Shown here piece by piece: positions 25,000 to 33,485 of a stretch of 64,000 bases of DNA. Origin of the DNA: Pedobacter sp. Bi126 (GTDB taxonomy: Bacteria; Bacteroidota; Bacteroidia; Sphingobacteriales; Sphingobacteriaceae); assembly GCF_918698245.1 (NCBI RefSeq), contig NZ_CAKKMS010000004.1, forward strand, positions 848,040-912,039, given 5' to 3'. The first letter of the stretch is position 1, and each line of letters opens with the position of its first letter. The position numbers and the translations under genes are program-made. Below the pieces are notes generated by a model that worked only from the letters and a program-made list of their open reading frames with translations, made no database searches and had not been told where the DNA came from.

Positions 25000-25680
25000 T
25001 TATAGTTCTTTAATAGAGATGTTTTTGTACCAAACTTCATCTCCGTGATCTTGTAAGGCAATTTTGCCTGTTTTAAAAGTTCCCCAATTTTCCCATGTTG
25101 CAAATTTGCTGCCTGCAACAATCTTTTTCCAGTTATCATCCCAAAGGCTGGTTTTCACTACTTCAACACCATTTAAAACTAGTGTTAGTTTACCCTTTTT
25201 ACTGATGATTTCTGCTTTGTTCCATTCGCCAACAGCTTTAACTGGCTCTGATGAACTTTTTACCAGATCATATAAATCGCCGGCACGGTGTTTAGTGATT
25301 TTTCCATCTGGGTGACCATCATTATCAATAACCTGCATTTCTAAGCCAGTAGAATAGGTGGCATGGTATTTAGGTTCTTCGTGAACATAAAAAATTAAAC
25401 CGCTATTTGCTTTTGGAGCCACTTTCCATTCATATTTTAAATGGAAATCGCCGTATTCCTTATCGGTAACCAAATCGCCGCCACCGTCTTTACCTTTGGT
25501 AGCCAAATCTAAATGAAGGGCACCATCCTGAACCTGCCAGGCGCTACCAACCGTAGTTTTGTTGTAAGTATGCCAGCCTGTTGTTGTTTTACCATCAAAA
25601 AGTGGCTTAAAGCCCTTTTGAGCCTTTGATATTTGTGTTAAGCTTAACAAAATGCAAGCAGAAAGAAAGATTTTTTTCAT
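25000..25680 (-). CDS. Secreted DUF1080 protein (3-keto-glycoside lyase/hydrolase-like)
   Basis: 226 residues with a signal peptide ending at SKAQ. The jelly-roll DUF1080 (3-keto-disaccharide hydrolase) family is recognisable from PLFDGKTTTGWH, ANSGLIFYVHE, GLEMQVIDN, HRAGDLYDL and the C-terminal GKIALQDHGDEVWYKN. Members act on glycosides oxidised at C3, cleaving the glycosidic bond by elimination or hydrolysis. The adjacent GMC dehydrogenase and Gfo/Idh/MocA proteins would produce such substrates. It is the strongest marker of a keto-sugar pathway here. Confidence 0.88.
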   Translation of the reverse strand: MKKIFLSACILLSLTQISKAQKGFKPLFDGKTTTGWHTYNKTTVGSAWQVQDGALHLDLATKGKDGGGDLVTDKEYGDFHLKYEWKVAPKANSGLIFYVHEEPKYHATYSTGLEMQVIDNDGHPDGKITKHRAGDLYDLVKSSSEPVKAVGEWNKAEIISKKGKLTLVLNGVEVVKTSLWDDNWKKIVAGSKFATWENWGTFKTGKIALQDHGDEVWYKNISIKEL

Positions 25681-25691
25681 TTTTTTGAATT

Positions 25692-25722
25692 TAAACCTCG
25701 CAGGTTTTTAAAACCTGCGAGG
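25692..25722. repeat. AACCTCGCAGG palindrome, copy 2
   Basis: AACCTCGCAGGTTTT, a short centre, then AAAACCTGCGAGGTT: near-perfect 15-bp arms in the gap between the DUF1080 gene and the Gfo/Idh/MocA gene. It is related to copy 1 at 20931-20957. No T-run follows, so it is more likely an mRNA-stabilising or REP-like element than a terminator. Confidence 0.75.
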
Positions 25723-25740
25723 TTTGTAGATGTGTTTTTA

Positions 25741-27198
25741 TTAAAGCGTTAAATTGTTCCAGCCTTTGCGGTATTCGCGTTTTACAAACTGGTTGGCTTC
25801 GTCAAAATTGGTAACTTTCATATTGTCGTTATCCCAAAGCATTTTAGTGTACCTGCCTGGGTAAGTAGTTTTACCGTTTACCGTTTTTTGGATATCGAAA
25901 CTTCTGATTGCCAGATTTGCCATCAGTAAAGCTTCTGTTAATGGACCGGCAATTTCGAAAGGCGAACTTACTTCTTGCTTGCCATAACCCGCAATTGCGG
26001 CTTCAACCCATTGTTTATAGTGCCCGTTTGCGCCATCTGGTACACGAGTGTATTTTGGTGCTACCTTAATGTCTTTGTTTTTACTTAAAGGCAATAATTT
26101 GGGGTTTGCACTATAGGTTTCAGACATCATTTTACCTTTAGTTCCAATAAACAAGGTACCATTACCACCATCGCCAAAAGTTTCGTTTGCTTCTAATTCT
26201 TCAGGGCGTTCTGGTTGGATGCCACCGTCCATCCAGTGTAAAGTAACATCACCTTTGGTTTTGTCCGTTTTAGGGAATTTCAAGGTAACATGGCTTGATG
26301 GAGGGCAGCTTTCAGGGAAATAACCACGTTTAAATTCATCAACATAAACAGAACCTACACTGGCCTGAACTTCTTTTGCATATTTTAAGTTTAATACGCT
26401 AAAGGGGGCTTCGATTAAGTGACAGCCCATATCGCCCAAGGCACCAGTGCCATAATCCCACCAGCCACGCCAGTTAAAAGGAACCAGTTTGTCAATGTAA
26501 TCTTTTTCAGGCGCAGTACCTAGCCATAAATTCCAATCCAATTCGGCAGGGATTTCGGCTTTTTTTGTTGGGCGAGGAATGCCTTGTGGCCAAACCGGTC
26601 TATCAGTCCATGCATAAACCGTGTGTACATCGCCAATTAAACCAGCTTCGTACCATTCTTTCATTTGGCGTGGACCATCGTTTGATGCACCTTGATTTCC
26701 CATTTGGGTTACCACTTTATATTTTTTTGCGGCAGCAGTTAGAATCCGCGCCTCATAAATATCATGTGTTAAAGGTTTCTGCACATAAACGTGTTTGCCC
26801 AATTGCATAGCTGCTAAAGCCTGGATAGCATGATTATGATCAGGAGTAGAAACAGACACAGCGTCAAAATTTTTATGTTCCTTATCTAACATTTCGCGCC
26901 AATCTTTATAGTATTTTGCTTTAGGAAAAGCTTTAACACTATTTGCCGCACGGCGATCATCTACATCGCATAAAAAAGCAATGTCTGCTTTTCCGCTTTT
27001 GTAAAACATGCTTAAATCGCTTTGGCCTTTTCCGCCAACACCAATACCGGCAACCAATAAACGATCGCTTGGTGCCAGATAACCGGGGCCACCTAAAACA
27101 TGGCGGGGCACGATCATAAACGCAGCAGCGGCAATAGCTGTGGTCTTAATAAAATCACGGCGGTTACTCGTGTTTTTATTTTCTTGCTCTGTTTTCAT
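25741..27198 (-). CDS. Tat-exported Gfo/Idh/MocA oxidoreductase
   Basis: 485 residues. A twin-arginine signal (NRRDFIKTT) and hydrophobic stretch precede a Rossmann domain (VAGIGVGGKGQSDL), the loop YVQKPLTHDIYEAR (relatives often have EKP) and the C-terminal substrate domain with GDMGCHLIEAP. Exported members carry tightly bound NAD(P) and oxidise or reduce glycosides in a ping-pong manner. It probably interconverts sugar and 3-keto sugar in the periplasm. Neighbours: DUF1080 downstream and cytochrome c upstream. Confidence 0.87.
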   Translation of the reverse strand: MKTEQENKNTSNRRDFIKTTAIAAAAFMIVPRHVLGGPGYLAPSDRLLVAGIGVGGKGQSDLSMFYKSGKADIAFLCDVDDRRAANSVKAFPKAKYYKDWREMLDKEHKNFDAVSVSTPDHNHAIQALAAMQLGKHVYVQKPLTHDIYEARILTAAAKKYKVVTQMGNQGASNDGPRQMKEWYEAGLIGDVHTVYAWTDRPVWPQGIPRPTKKAEIPAELDWNLWLGTAPEKDYIDKLVPFNWRGWWDYGTGALGDMGCHLIEAPFSVLNLKYAKEVQASVGSVYVDEFKRGYFPESCPPSSHVTLKFPKTDKTKGDVTLHWMDGGIQPERPEELEANETFGDGGNGTLFIGTKGKMMSETYSANPKLLPLSKNKDIKVAPKYTRVPDGANGHYKQWVEAAIAGYGKQEVSSPFEIAGPLTEALLMANLAIRSFDIQKTVNGKTTYPGRYTKMLWDNDNMKVTNFDEANQFVKREYRKGWNNLTL

Positions 27199-27229
27199 AT
27201 AAGTAAATCGATTTGCTAACTCGGGTCGA

Positions 27230-27616
27230 TTATTTTTTCTTTAAAGATAAGATATACTTTACCATTAATTTTGCATCGTCTTTTTTAAGGGTAGCATGAG
27301 CAGTCATCGGCATATTGCCCCAAACCCCTGTTCCACCTTTAATAATCTTATCGGCTAACATGTTGATGTTTTTCTCGGTAGCCGGATATTTTTTTGCGAT
27401 TTCTACGTATGCAGGACCAATAATTTTGTTGGTCTTGTTATGGCAACCCAGGCAGTCTGATTTGTTGATCAGTTTTTCGCCTGGATTTGATTGAAAAGCC
27501 GCATGGCTTGTTACTGTTGCAGCTGCAACCACGGTTTTCTCCTTCGCTAAATCGGCTTTTGAAAACGACGCCATAAAAATGACTATTGCGCCTAAAGCTA
27601 AAAATGTTTTTTTCAT
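27230..27616 (-). CDS. Secreted monohaem cytochrome c
   Basis: 128 residues with a signal peptide (cleavage near SFSKA) and one haem site CLGCH. A likely Met axial ligand lies in GNMPMTAHA. It is a small class I cytochrome, like those that accept electrons from GMC-type sugar dehydrogenases. It lies within the operon, four genes downstream of the GMC dehydrogenase gene. I infer that it carries electrons from that enzyme to the respiratory chain. Confidence 0.87.
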   Translation of the reverse strand: MKKTFLALGAIVIFMASFSKADLAKEKTVVAAATVTSHAAFQSNPGEKLINKSDCLGCHNKTNKIIGPAYVEIAKKYPATEKNINMLADKIIKGGTGVWGNMPMTAHATLKKDDAKLMVKYILSLKKK

Positions 27617-27638
27617 CTTGTGTGTGTTTTGTGTTTTG

Positions 27639-28697
27639 TTATTCTTGTAATCCTAATATTCTTTTATTGAAAGTGCTATCACTACCCGATGCTGCAAAAT
27701 CATCAAATGCTTTATCGGTTACGTTAATGATATTCTTTTTAATAAATTCTGCGCCTTCGCGGGCACCATCTTGCTGGTTTTTGATACAGCATTCCCATTC
27801 CATAACGGCCCAACCTTTAAAATCATATTGCGCCAATTTACTAAAAATGGTTTTAAAATCAACTTGACCATCACCTGGTGAGCGGTAACGACCGGCTCGG
27901 TTTGCCCAACTCTGGTATCCACCAAAAGTGCCTTGTTTGCCTGTAGGGTTAAATTCTGCATCTTTAACATGGAACGCTTTTATGCGTTCATGGTAAAAAT
28001 CGATGTATTGAATGTAATCCAATTGTTGCAACACAAAGTGCGATGGATCATACAATAAGCATGCCCGAGGATGATTATTTACCGCAGCGAGGAACATTTC
28101 GTAGGTTTCGCCATCAAATAAATCTTCACCAGGGTGTATTTCGTAGCAAACATCAACGCCACATTGGTCGAATTCGTTTAAGATGGGTGTCCAGCGTTTT
28201 GCCAGTTCTGCAAAACCCTCTTCAACCAATCCTGCCGGGCGTTGTGGCCAGGGGTGGAAATATTGCCACAATAATGAGCCGCTAAATGTGGCATGCGCAT
28301 TTAAACCTAAGTTTTGAGAGGCTTTAGCAGCATATTTCATTTGTTGTACAGCCCATTCTGTTCTTGCTTTTGGATTCTTATGTACTTCTTTTGGTGCAAA
28401 AGCATCAAACAGATCATCGTAAGCAGGGTGTACCGCAACCAATTGACCTTGTAAGTGTGTAGAAAGTTCCGTAATTTCTAAGCCATAAGAAGCAATTTTT
28501 CCTTTCAGTTCATCGGCATAGGTTTTGCTTTCGGCAGCCTTTTGAAGATCAATAAATCTTGTATCTAAGGTTGGCATCTGAATGCCTTTAAAACCTAAAC
28601 CTGCTGCCCATTTACAAATACTGTCCAGGGAGTTAAATGGGGCTTCGTCGCTTATAAATTGTGCTAAAAATACTGCTGGTCCTTTTATCGTTGTCAT
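27639..28697 (-). CDS. Cytoplasmic TIM-barrel sugar isomerase/epimerase-like protein
   Basis: 352 residues of the AP endonuclease 2-type TIM-barrel family, without a signal peptide, unlike its relatives in this locus. Blocks with probable metal ligands are VCYEIHPGEDLFDG, LLYDPSHFVLQ, AFHVKDAEF and AVMEWECC. It starts 9 bp after the stop of the Gfo/Idh/MocA gene at 28707-29864, also cytoplasmic, and the two probably handle the imported sugar. Exact reaction unknown. Confidence 0.84.
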   Translation of the reverse strand: MTTIKGPAVFLAQFISDEAPFNSLDSICKWAAGLGFKGIQMPTLDTRFIDLQKAAESKTYADELKGKIASYGLEITELSTHLQGQLVAVHPAYDDLFDAFAPKEVHKNPKARTEWAVQQMKYAAKASQNLGLNAHATFSGSLLWQYFHPWPQRPAGLVEEGFAELAKRWTPILNEFDQCGVDVCYEIHPGEDLFDGETYEMFLAAVNNHPRACLLYDPSHFVLQQLDYIQYIDFYHERIKAFHVKDAEFNPTGKQGTFGGYQSWANRAGRYRSPGDGQVDFKTIFSKLAQYDFKGWAVMEWECCIKNQQDGAREGAEFIKKNIINVTDKAFDDFAASGSDSTFNKRILGLQE

Positions 28698-28706
28698 GCT
28701 TGATTG

Positions 28707-29864
28707 TTATAATTTATAATCTAACCACTTTTGGTCCGATTGGCTAGAAGCCACAACATTTTCGATAAATGCCATTCCTCTAATTCCATCTTCAGTACTT
28801 GGAAAGTCTAACATTTCAGCAGTAGGTTGCTCGTTATTCAACTTCGCATCTACTGTTAATGCAAAGTTTTTATAAATATTTGCAAATGCTTCTAAGTAAC
28901 CTTCAGGATGACCACCAGGGGTTCGGGTATTGTGCTGTGCGAAACTGCCCATATAACCGTTGCCTGTTCTGTAAATTTGAGCAGGAGCATTTAACCATTT
29001 CACAATTAAGGTATTCGGTTCCATCTGGTGCCATTCCATGCCACCTTTTTCGCCATATACTTTAATCTTCAATGCATTTTCTTCTCCGGCAGCAATTTGT
29101 GATGCCACAAGAACGCCATTGGCACCATTATCGAATTTTAACAATACGTTTCCATCGTCATCAATAGCTCTACCTGGAACAACAATACTTAAATCAGCGC
29201 AGATTTTAGTGATTTTTAAACCAGAAATATACTCTGCTAAATGAGCGGCATGTGTACCGATATCGCCCATGCTACCGCTTTTTCCGGTTTTAGATGGATC
29301 AGTACGCCAGGCTGCCTGTGCATTTCCTTCGCGTTCTGATAAGGTGCTTAACCAGCCTTGAGGATATTCGACCATGATTTTTCTGATTGCACCTAAAGCA
29401 CCTTCGCTAACCATTTGTTTAGCCTGTTTAACCATTGGGTAACCAGAGTAGGTATGTGTTAAACATAGTGTTAAGCCAGTTTCTTCTACTTTAGCTTTTA
29501 GCTGTTTTGCTTCTTCCAAAGTTAAAGTCATTGGTTTTTCAATCACCACGTTAAAACCCTTATCTAAAGCCATCATTGCAGGAGCAAAGTGAGCAAAGTT
29601 CGGGGTAACGATGGTTACAAAGTCAATTCTTTCATCTGCTGGCAATTCACTTTCCTTTGTCAGCATTTCTTCGTAATTGGTGTAGATTCTGTTATCCGGA
29701 AGAAAAAGTAGTTTTCCAGATTCGTATCCAATTTCAGGATTTACACTTAAAGCTCCGGCAGATAATTCAATAAGGCCATCCATATTGGCAGCCAAACGGT
29801 GTACGGCACCGATAAAAGCGTCTTTTCCACCGCCTATCATGCCCATTCTTAATTTTCTTTTCAT
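28707..29864 (-). CDS. Cytoplasmic Gfo/Idh/MocA oxidoreductase
   Basis: 385 residues, no signal peptide. The NAD(P)-binding start is GMIGGGKDAFIG, the catalytic loop is VIEKPMTLTLEEA with the family EKP motif, and the substrate-domain block is GSMGDIGTHAAHL with the catalytic His. It would reduce or oxidise a keto-sugar or inositol-like compound in the cytoplasm. It is coupled to the TIM-barrel gene downstream (9 bp gap). Confidence 0.87.
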   Translation of the reverse strand: MKRKLRMGMIGGGKDAFIGAVHRLAANMDGLIELSAGALSVNPEIGYESGKLLFLPDNRIYTNYEEMLTKESELPADERIDFVTIVTPNFAHFAPAMMALDKGFNVVIEKPMTLTLEEAKQLKAKVEETGLTLCLTHTYSGYPMVKQAKQMVSEGALGAIRKIMVEYPQGWLSTLSEREGNAQAAWRTDPSKTGKSGSMGDIGTHAAHLAEYISGLKITKICADLSIVVPGRAIDDDGNVLLKFDNGANGVLVASQIAAGEENALKIKVYGEKGGMEWHQMEPNTLIVKWLNAPAQIYRTGNGYMGSFAQHNTRTPGGHPEGYLEAFANIYKNFALTVDAKLNNEQPTAEMLDFPSTEDGIRGMAFIENVVASSQSDQKWLDYKL

Positions 29865-29872
29865 TTTTATAA

Positions 29873-29945
29873 AAGGTGTGAGGCGTAAAGTGTAAGGCTT
29901 AGGGCAATTTCCCTTATACCTTAAACCCTACGCCTTTTACCTTGT
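29873..29945. repeat. Self-complementary AAGG/CCTT word block
   Basis: The left half (AAAAGGTGTGAGGCGTAAAG, then TGTAAGGCTTAGGG) is an imperfect inverted copy of the right half (CCCTTATACCTTAAACCC, then TACGCCTTTTACCTT). It can form a long hairpin within the operon, between the Gfo/Idh/MocA and GMC genes. The wording matches 24851-24996 and 57028-57152. Confidence 0.6.
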
Positions 29946-31646
29946 CTAGATGTTCTTTTTCTTTAATTCTTTTACAGCGTAATCGCAGGCACGGGCAGTT
30001 AAAGCCATAAATGTTAACGATGGGTTTTGGCAAGCGATTGATGGCATACAAGATCCATCAGTTACAAAAACATTGTTTACTTCGTGCATTTGGTTCCATT
30101 TATTCAGTACAGAAGTTTTTGGATCGTTACCCATTCTTGCGGTACCCATTTCGTGGATCGCCATACCTGGATAACAACCATTATCGAATGTTTTGATGTT
30201 TTTCATGCCAGCCTTTTCTAACATTTCGGCAGCATCATTCATCATATCCACACGCATTTTTTTCTCGTTCTCTTTATACTCACAGTCGATAGCCAGTACG
30301 GGTTGTCCCCATTTATCTTTTTTGGTTTTATCGATGTATACCTTGTTTTCGTAATAAGGTAACATCTCTCCAAAACCGCCCAAGCCCATAGACCATTTGC
30401 CTGGAGTGGTCATTTTTTGTTTTAAATCTGCTCCGAAAGACAATTCAGCAACATCATCTTGCCAATTTGCTCTGCTTGCACCACCCTGATAACCGAAACC
30501 GCGCAGATAATCGCGTTTATCGTTGCCGATATTCTGATACCTAGGTACATAGATTCCGTTTGCACGGCGGCCGTAAGTGTATTTGTCATCAAAACCTTCA
30601 GCCTCTCCAGATGCTCCGCAACGGAAATGGTGGTCCATTAAATTGTGTCCTAGCTGACCACTTCCATTACCCAATCCATTTGGATGTGCTTCTGATGTAG
30701 AGTTTAACAAAACGAAGGTTGAACCTAATGTAGAACCATTTACAAAAACGATTTTAGCATAAAATTCCATTGTTTTGTTGGTTTCGGCATCAATAACCAT
30801 TACACCTTTGGCTTTTTTAGTGTCTTTATCATAAATAATATGATTTACGATAGAGTACGGCCTTAAAGTTAAACGTTTAGTTGCCATAGCTGCGGGCAGC
30901 GTAGAAGACTGAGTACTGAAATATGCACCAAACGGACAGCCGCGGCTACATAAATTTCTGTACTGGCAATTGCCACGGCCTTTATGTGGCACAGTTAGAT
31001 TGGCAACACGGCCAATCATCATAATCCGTTCTCTTTTATAGTGCTCTTCAATACGTGCTTTAACGGATTTTTCTACGATATTTAAATCCATTGGCGGTAA
31101 AAATTGCCCGTCAGGGCAGGTAGACCAGTTTTCTTTTGAACCACTGATCCCTGCAAAACGTTCTGCATAATCGTACCATGGAGAAAGTTCTGCATAACGA
31201 ATAGGCCAATCGGCTCCGTGTCCATCTTTTGCATTGTCTTCAAAATTATGATCGCTAAATCTATAACTTTGGCGGCCCCACATTAACGATTTTCCACCCA
31301 CGTGGAAACCACGGTACCAATCGAAACGTTTATCTTCCGTATACGGGCATTCTAAATCGTTTACCCACCATTTTTCATTTGCTTCTTGGTAAGGATAATC
31401 TCTTTTTTGTACCGGGTGCGTACGTTTTTGCTCTTCGGTAAGTTTTCCGGCATGTTTAAAATCCCATGGATTTTTCATTGCCGTTTCGTAACCGGTAATG
31501 TGCTCAATGTTCATTCCTCTTTCGAGCATCAACACGCGTAAGCCCTTTTCTGTTAGTTCTTTGGCAGCCCAGCCACCGCTAATTCCCGATCCTATAACAA
31601 TAGCATCGTAAGTATTTTCTGCTTTTAAATTTGTATTTAAATTCAT
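29946..31646 (-). CDS. GMC-family sugar dehydrogenase, catalytic subunit
   Basis: 566 residues from the ATG at 31646; a longer start at 31682 would overlap the upstream gene. The FAD-binding motif is AIVIGSGISGGWAAKEL, and the C-terminal GMC block includes HEMGTARMG and NPSLTFMALTARA. A Cys cluster GNCQYRNLCSRGCPFGA (C-x5-C-x3-C) resembles the cluster-binding region of membrane-linked GMC dehydrogenases. No signal peptide of its own, so it probably reaches the periplasm with the Tat-type subunit 3 encoded just upstream. Predicted to oxidise a glycoside, perhaps at C3, passing electrons to cytochrome c. Confidence 0.88.
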   Translation of the reverse strand: MNLNTNLKAENTYDAIVIGSGISGGWAAKELTEKGLRVLMLERGMNIEHITGYETAMKNPWDFKHAGKLTEEQKRTHPVQKRDYPYQEANEKWWVNDLECPYTEDKRFDWYRGFHVGGKSLMWGRQSYRFSDHNFEDNAKDGHGADWPIRYAELSPWYDYAERFAGISGSKENWSTCPDGQFLPPMDLNIVEKSVKARIEEHYKRERIMMIGRVANLTVPHKGRGNCQYRNLCSRGCPFGAYFSTQSSTLPAAMATKRLTLRPYSIVNHIIYDKDTKKAKGVMVIDAETNKTMEFYAKIVFVNGSTLGSTFVLLNSTSEAHPNGLGNGSGQLGHNLMDHHFRCGASGEAEGFDDKYTYGRRANGIYVPRYQNIGNDKRDYLRGFGYQGGASRANWQDDVAELSFGADLKQKMTTPGKWSMGLGGFGEMLPYYENKVYIDKTKKDKWGQPVLAIDCEYKENEKKMRVDMMNDAAEMLEKAGMKNIKTFDNGCYPGMAIHEMGTARMGNDPKTSVLNKWNQMHEVNNVFVTDGSCMPSIACQNPSLTFMALTARACDYAVKELKKKNI

Positions 31647-31669
31647 GATGTTTTGTTGTTGTTTAGAAA

Positions 31670-32254
31670 TTAGGTTGCCCAAGATTTTTGACCTGGTTTT
31701 AATGGCGCATTGCCATCATATCGGCCTGGAATAAGCACATATTCGCGTGCTTTGGTACAACCAATTTCTGAAGAATAATAACCAAGTAGGGTTAAATCTC
31801 TTGCAGTAATAAAAAAGTAAGCTAAATCTTTATTCTCTTCTGATTTGCTCGCTTTTTGGGCAAGTGCGATTGCCCTTAAATCGATCATTAGTTTTTTACG
31901 GTCGGCTGGTGTTAAAGTGATATAACTTTTTCCAAAATCTTTCATCGATTTAGCCTGAAGATCTTTAAACCCTTGCGCAAATGAGGTTTGCATGGTGGCA
32001 GGGTAACAATCTTTCATCATCATCGGGATAAATTTCCCTAAACCTGCAGCTTTGGCGCCAGCAGATGATTTGGTAGTGGGAACAATAATATCAGCGAATT
32101 CAGCAAAAATTTTTTCGTCTTCCAGTGAATAGAGGACAAAGTTCTTTTCGTTTTCCGGTAGCGTAAAACTTTCAAATAAAACGCCCATTGTGCTTGCTGA
32201 GATTGCTCCACCCAGCAAAAATGCAACGTTTTTGAGTGCTTCTCTTCTGTGCAT
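31670..32254 (-). CDS. Gluconate 2-dehydrogenase subunit 3-like protein
   Basis: 194 residues. A twin-arginine-like start (HRREALKNVAFLLGG) is followed by the subunit-3 domain with FAEFADIIVPTT near residue 50. Such small subunits are obligate partners of GMC dehydrogenases and carry the export signal for the complex. It is directly upstream of the GMC gene. It is the first gene after a 279-bp gap, so the operon promoter is probably there. Confidence 0.87.
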   Translation of the reverse strand: MHRREALKNVAFLLGGAISASTMGVLFESFTLPENEKNFVLYSLEDEKIFAEFADIIVPTTKSSAGAKAAGLGKFIPMMMKDCYPATMQTSFAQGFKDLQAKSMKDFGKSYITLTPADRKKLMIDLRAIALAQKASKSEENKDLAYFFITARDLTLLGYYSSEIGCTKAREYVLIPGRYDGNAPLKPGQKSWAT

Positions 32255-32533
32255 CGTCTTTATGATTTTATATATTGGTTACTTATGTGTTGAATTAGTA
32301 ATATTAGAAAAAATATAACGGAAAGAATAACTTTTTTAAGTTAAATTATCGGTATGCAATGTGATTGTTACTGAGTAGAATTGTTCTAAATAAATTACTT
32401 TTTATTGCTTTATTGTAGCTTAAACGATGTTTTTATGTCGATTTTACTTGGTGTAAAAAGTACATTTAGTATAGGTAAGCATATTATTTACTAATAAATC
32501 TAAAAACACCGGTTTTTTAAGGAGAAAATCTGC

Positions 32534-33439
32534 TTAAAGTAGGTTTTTTTTGACGTAGTTGTAGCTTTCTGCTATACTCTCATAAGGTGCTTTCCTGATG
32601 ATGTCCTGTTCCGTGAAAATATAATCTACTCCAGCTAATTTAGAAGCAGCAAAAATGCGTTTGAAATCTATCCTGCCAGAACCCACCTCCACGAAAACTG
32701 TTTTGTCAGTTTTATCCATATCCTTAACATGGAACATTTTATAGCGGCCTGGATTTTTCTTGAACATATCAACAGGATTTAAACCTGCATTTACCGCCCA
32801 AAAGATATCGAGTTCAAAGCCGACCAGTTTGGCATCGGTTTCGGCGAGCAGGATTTCGTAGCCTGTAACTCCATTGCCCTGATCTTTAAATTCGAAGTTA
32901 TGGTTGTGGTAAGCTAATTTCAATCCTGACTTTTGGCAAAGCTCGGCCGCTTGGTTAAATTTTGAGGCCATGCGCTTGTAATCATCTAATGTTCCATTGG
33001 CCCTGATATTGGTAGGCAAAGCTGGGATAACGAAATATTTCTGGCCAACGGTGGCTGCGGTTTCGATGTGCGATTTTAGTACTTTATCGTCGCCTGAGGA
33101 TAAAAACTCAGTTAGGTTATAATGGCCGCTGGGAGAAGTAAGGCCATTTGCTTTTAATAAGGTATTAAAGTCTTGGGGTTCCAAACCCCAAAAACCTTTC
33201 ACTTCGTATTTGCCAGGATAACCATAATAGGTTTCTACCTGGTTGTAACCGATTTTAGCCACCTGTTCTATTGTGGCTTTTACATCTGCAGTTAACTGCT
33301 CCCTTAAAGTGAAAAGTCCGATTCCGATTTTTGAAACTTTAGCAGACTCAGCTAAGGCTGTTGTAACTAATGATGGACTTAAAAAAGCTGCTGCACCAGC
33401 AAGGCTTACCTTTTGTAAAAATGATCTTCTTGTTGTCAT
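32534..33439 (-). CDS. Tat-exported TIM-barrel isomerase/hydratase-like protein
   Basis: 301 residues, third member of the paralogous group with 20967-21839 and 21847-22722 (shared TLREQL..DVKATIEQVAKIGY, YHNHNFEF, PGRY..FHVKDMDK). Twin-arginine signal TTRRSFLQK. Instead of HETNY it has EQDIIRKAP near the C terminus, so its active-site edge differs. It lies between the TonB receptor's terminator and the operon start, and could be transcribed on its own. Confidence 0.84.
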   Translation of the reverse strand: MTTRRSFLQKVSLAGAAAFLSPSLVTTALAESAKVSKIGIGLFTLREQLTADVKATIEQVAKIGYNQVETYYGYPGKYEVKGFWGLEPQDFNTLLKANGLTSPSGHYNLTEFLSSGDDKVLKSHIETAATVGQKYFVIPALPTNIRANGTLDDYKRMASKFNQAAELCQKSGLKLAYHNHNFEFKDQGNGVTGYEILLAETDAKLVGFELDIFWAVNAGLNPVDMFKKNPGRYKMFHVKDMDKTDKTVFVEVGSGRIDFKRIFAASKLAGVDYIFTEQDIIRKAPYESIAESYNYVKKNLL

Positions 33440-33452
33440 GATGTTTAGAATT

Positions 33453-33480
33453 AAAAAACCGGAGCGTAAACTCCGGTTTT
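33453..33480 (-). terminator. Terminator of TonB-receptor gene
   Basis: On the minus strand AAACCGGAG and CTCCGGTTT form a 9-bp stem with a short loop and a T-run. It lies 6 bp after the stop codon and separates the receptor from the rest of the locus. Confidence 0.88.
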
Positions 33481-33485
33481 ATTTG

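Noticed and set aside
24948..25139. 63-residue minus-strand frame overlapping the DUF1080 3' end
   Set aside because: Shadow frame; much of it reads low-complexity intergenic words.
29946..31682. Longer start of the GMC dehydrogenase at 31682
   Set aside because: It would overlap the subunit 3 gene by 13 bp and add a Gln-rich stretch not expected in the family.
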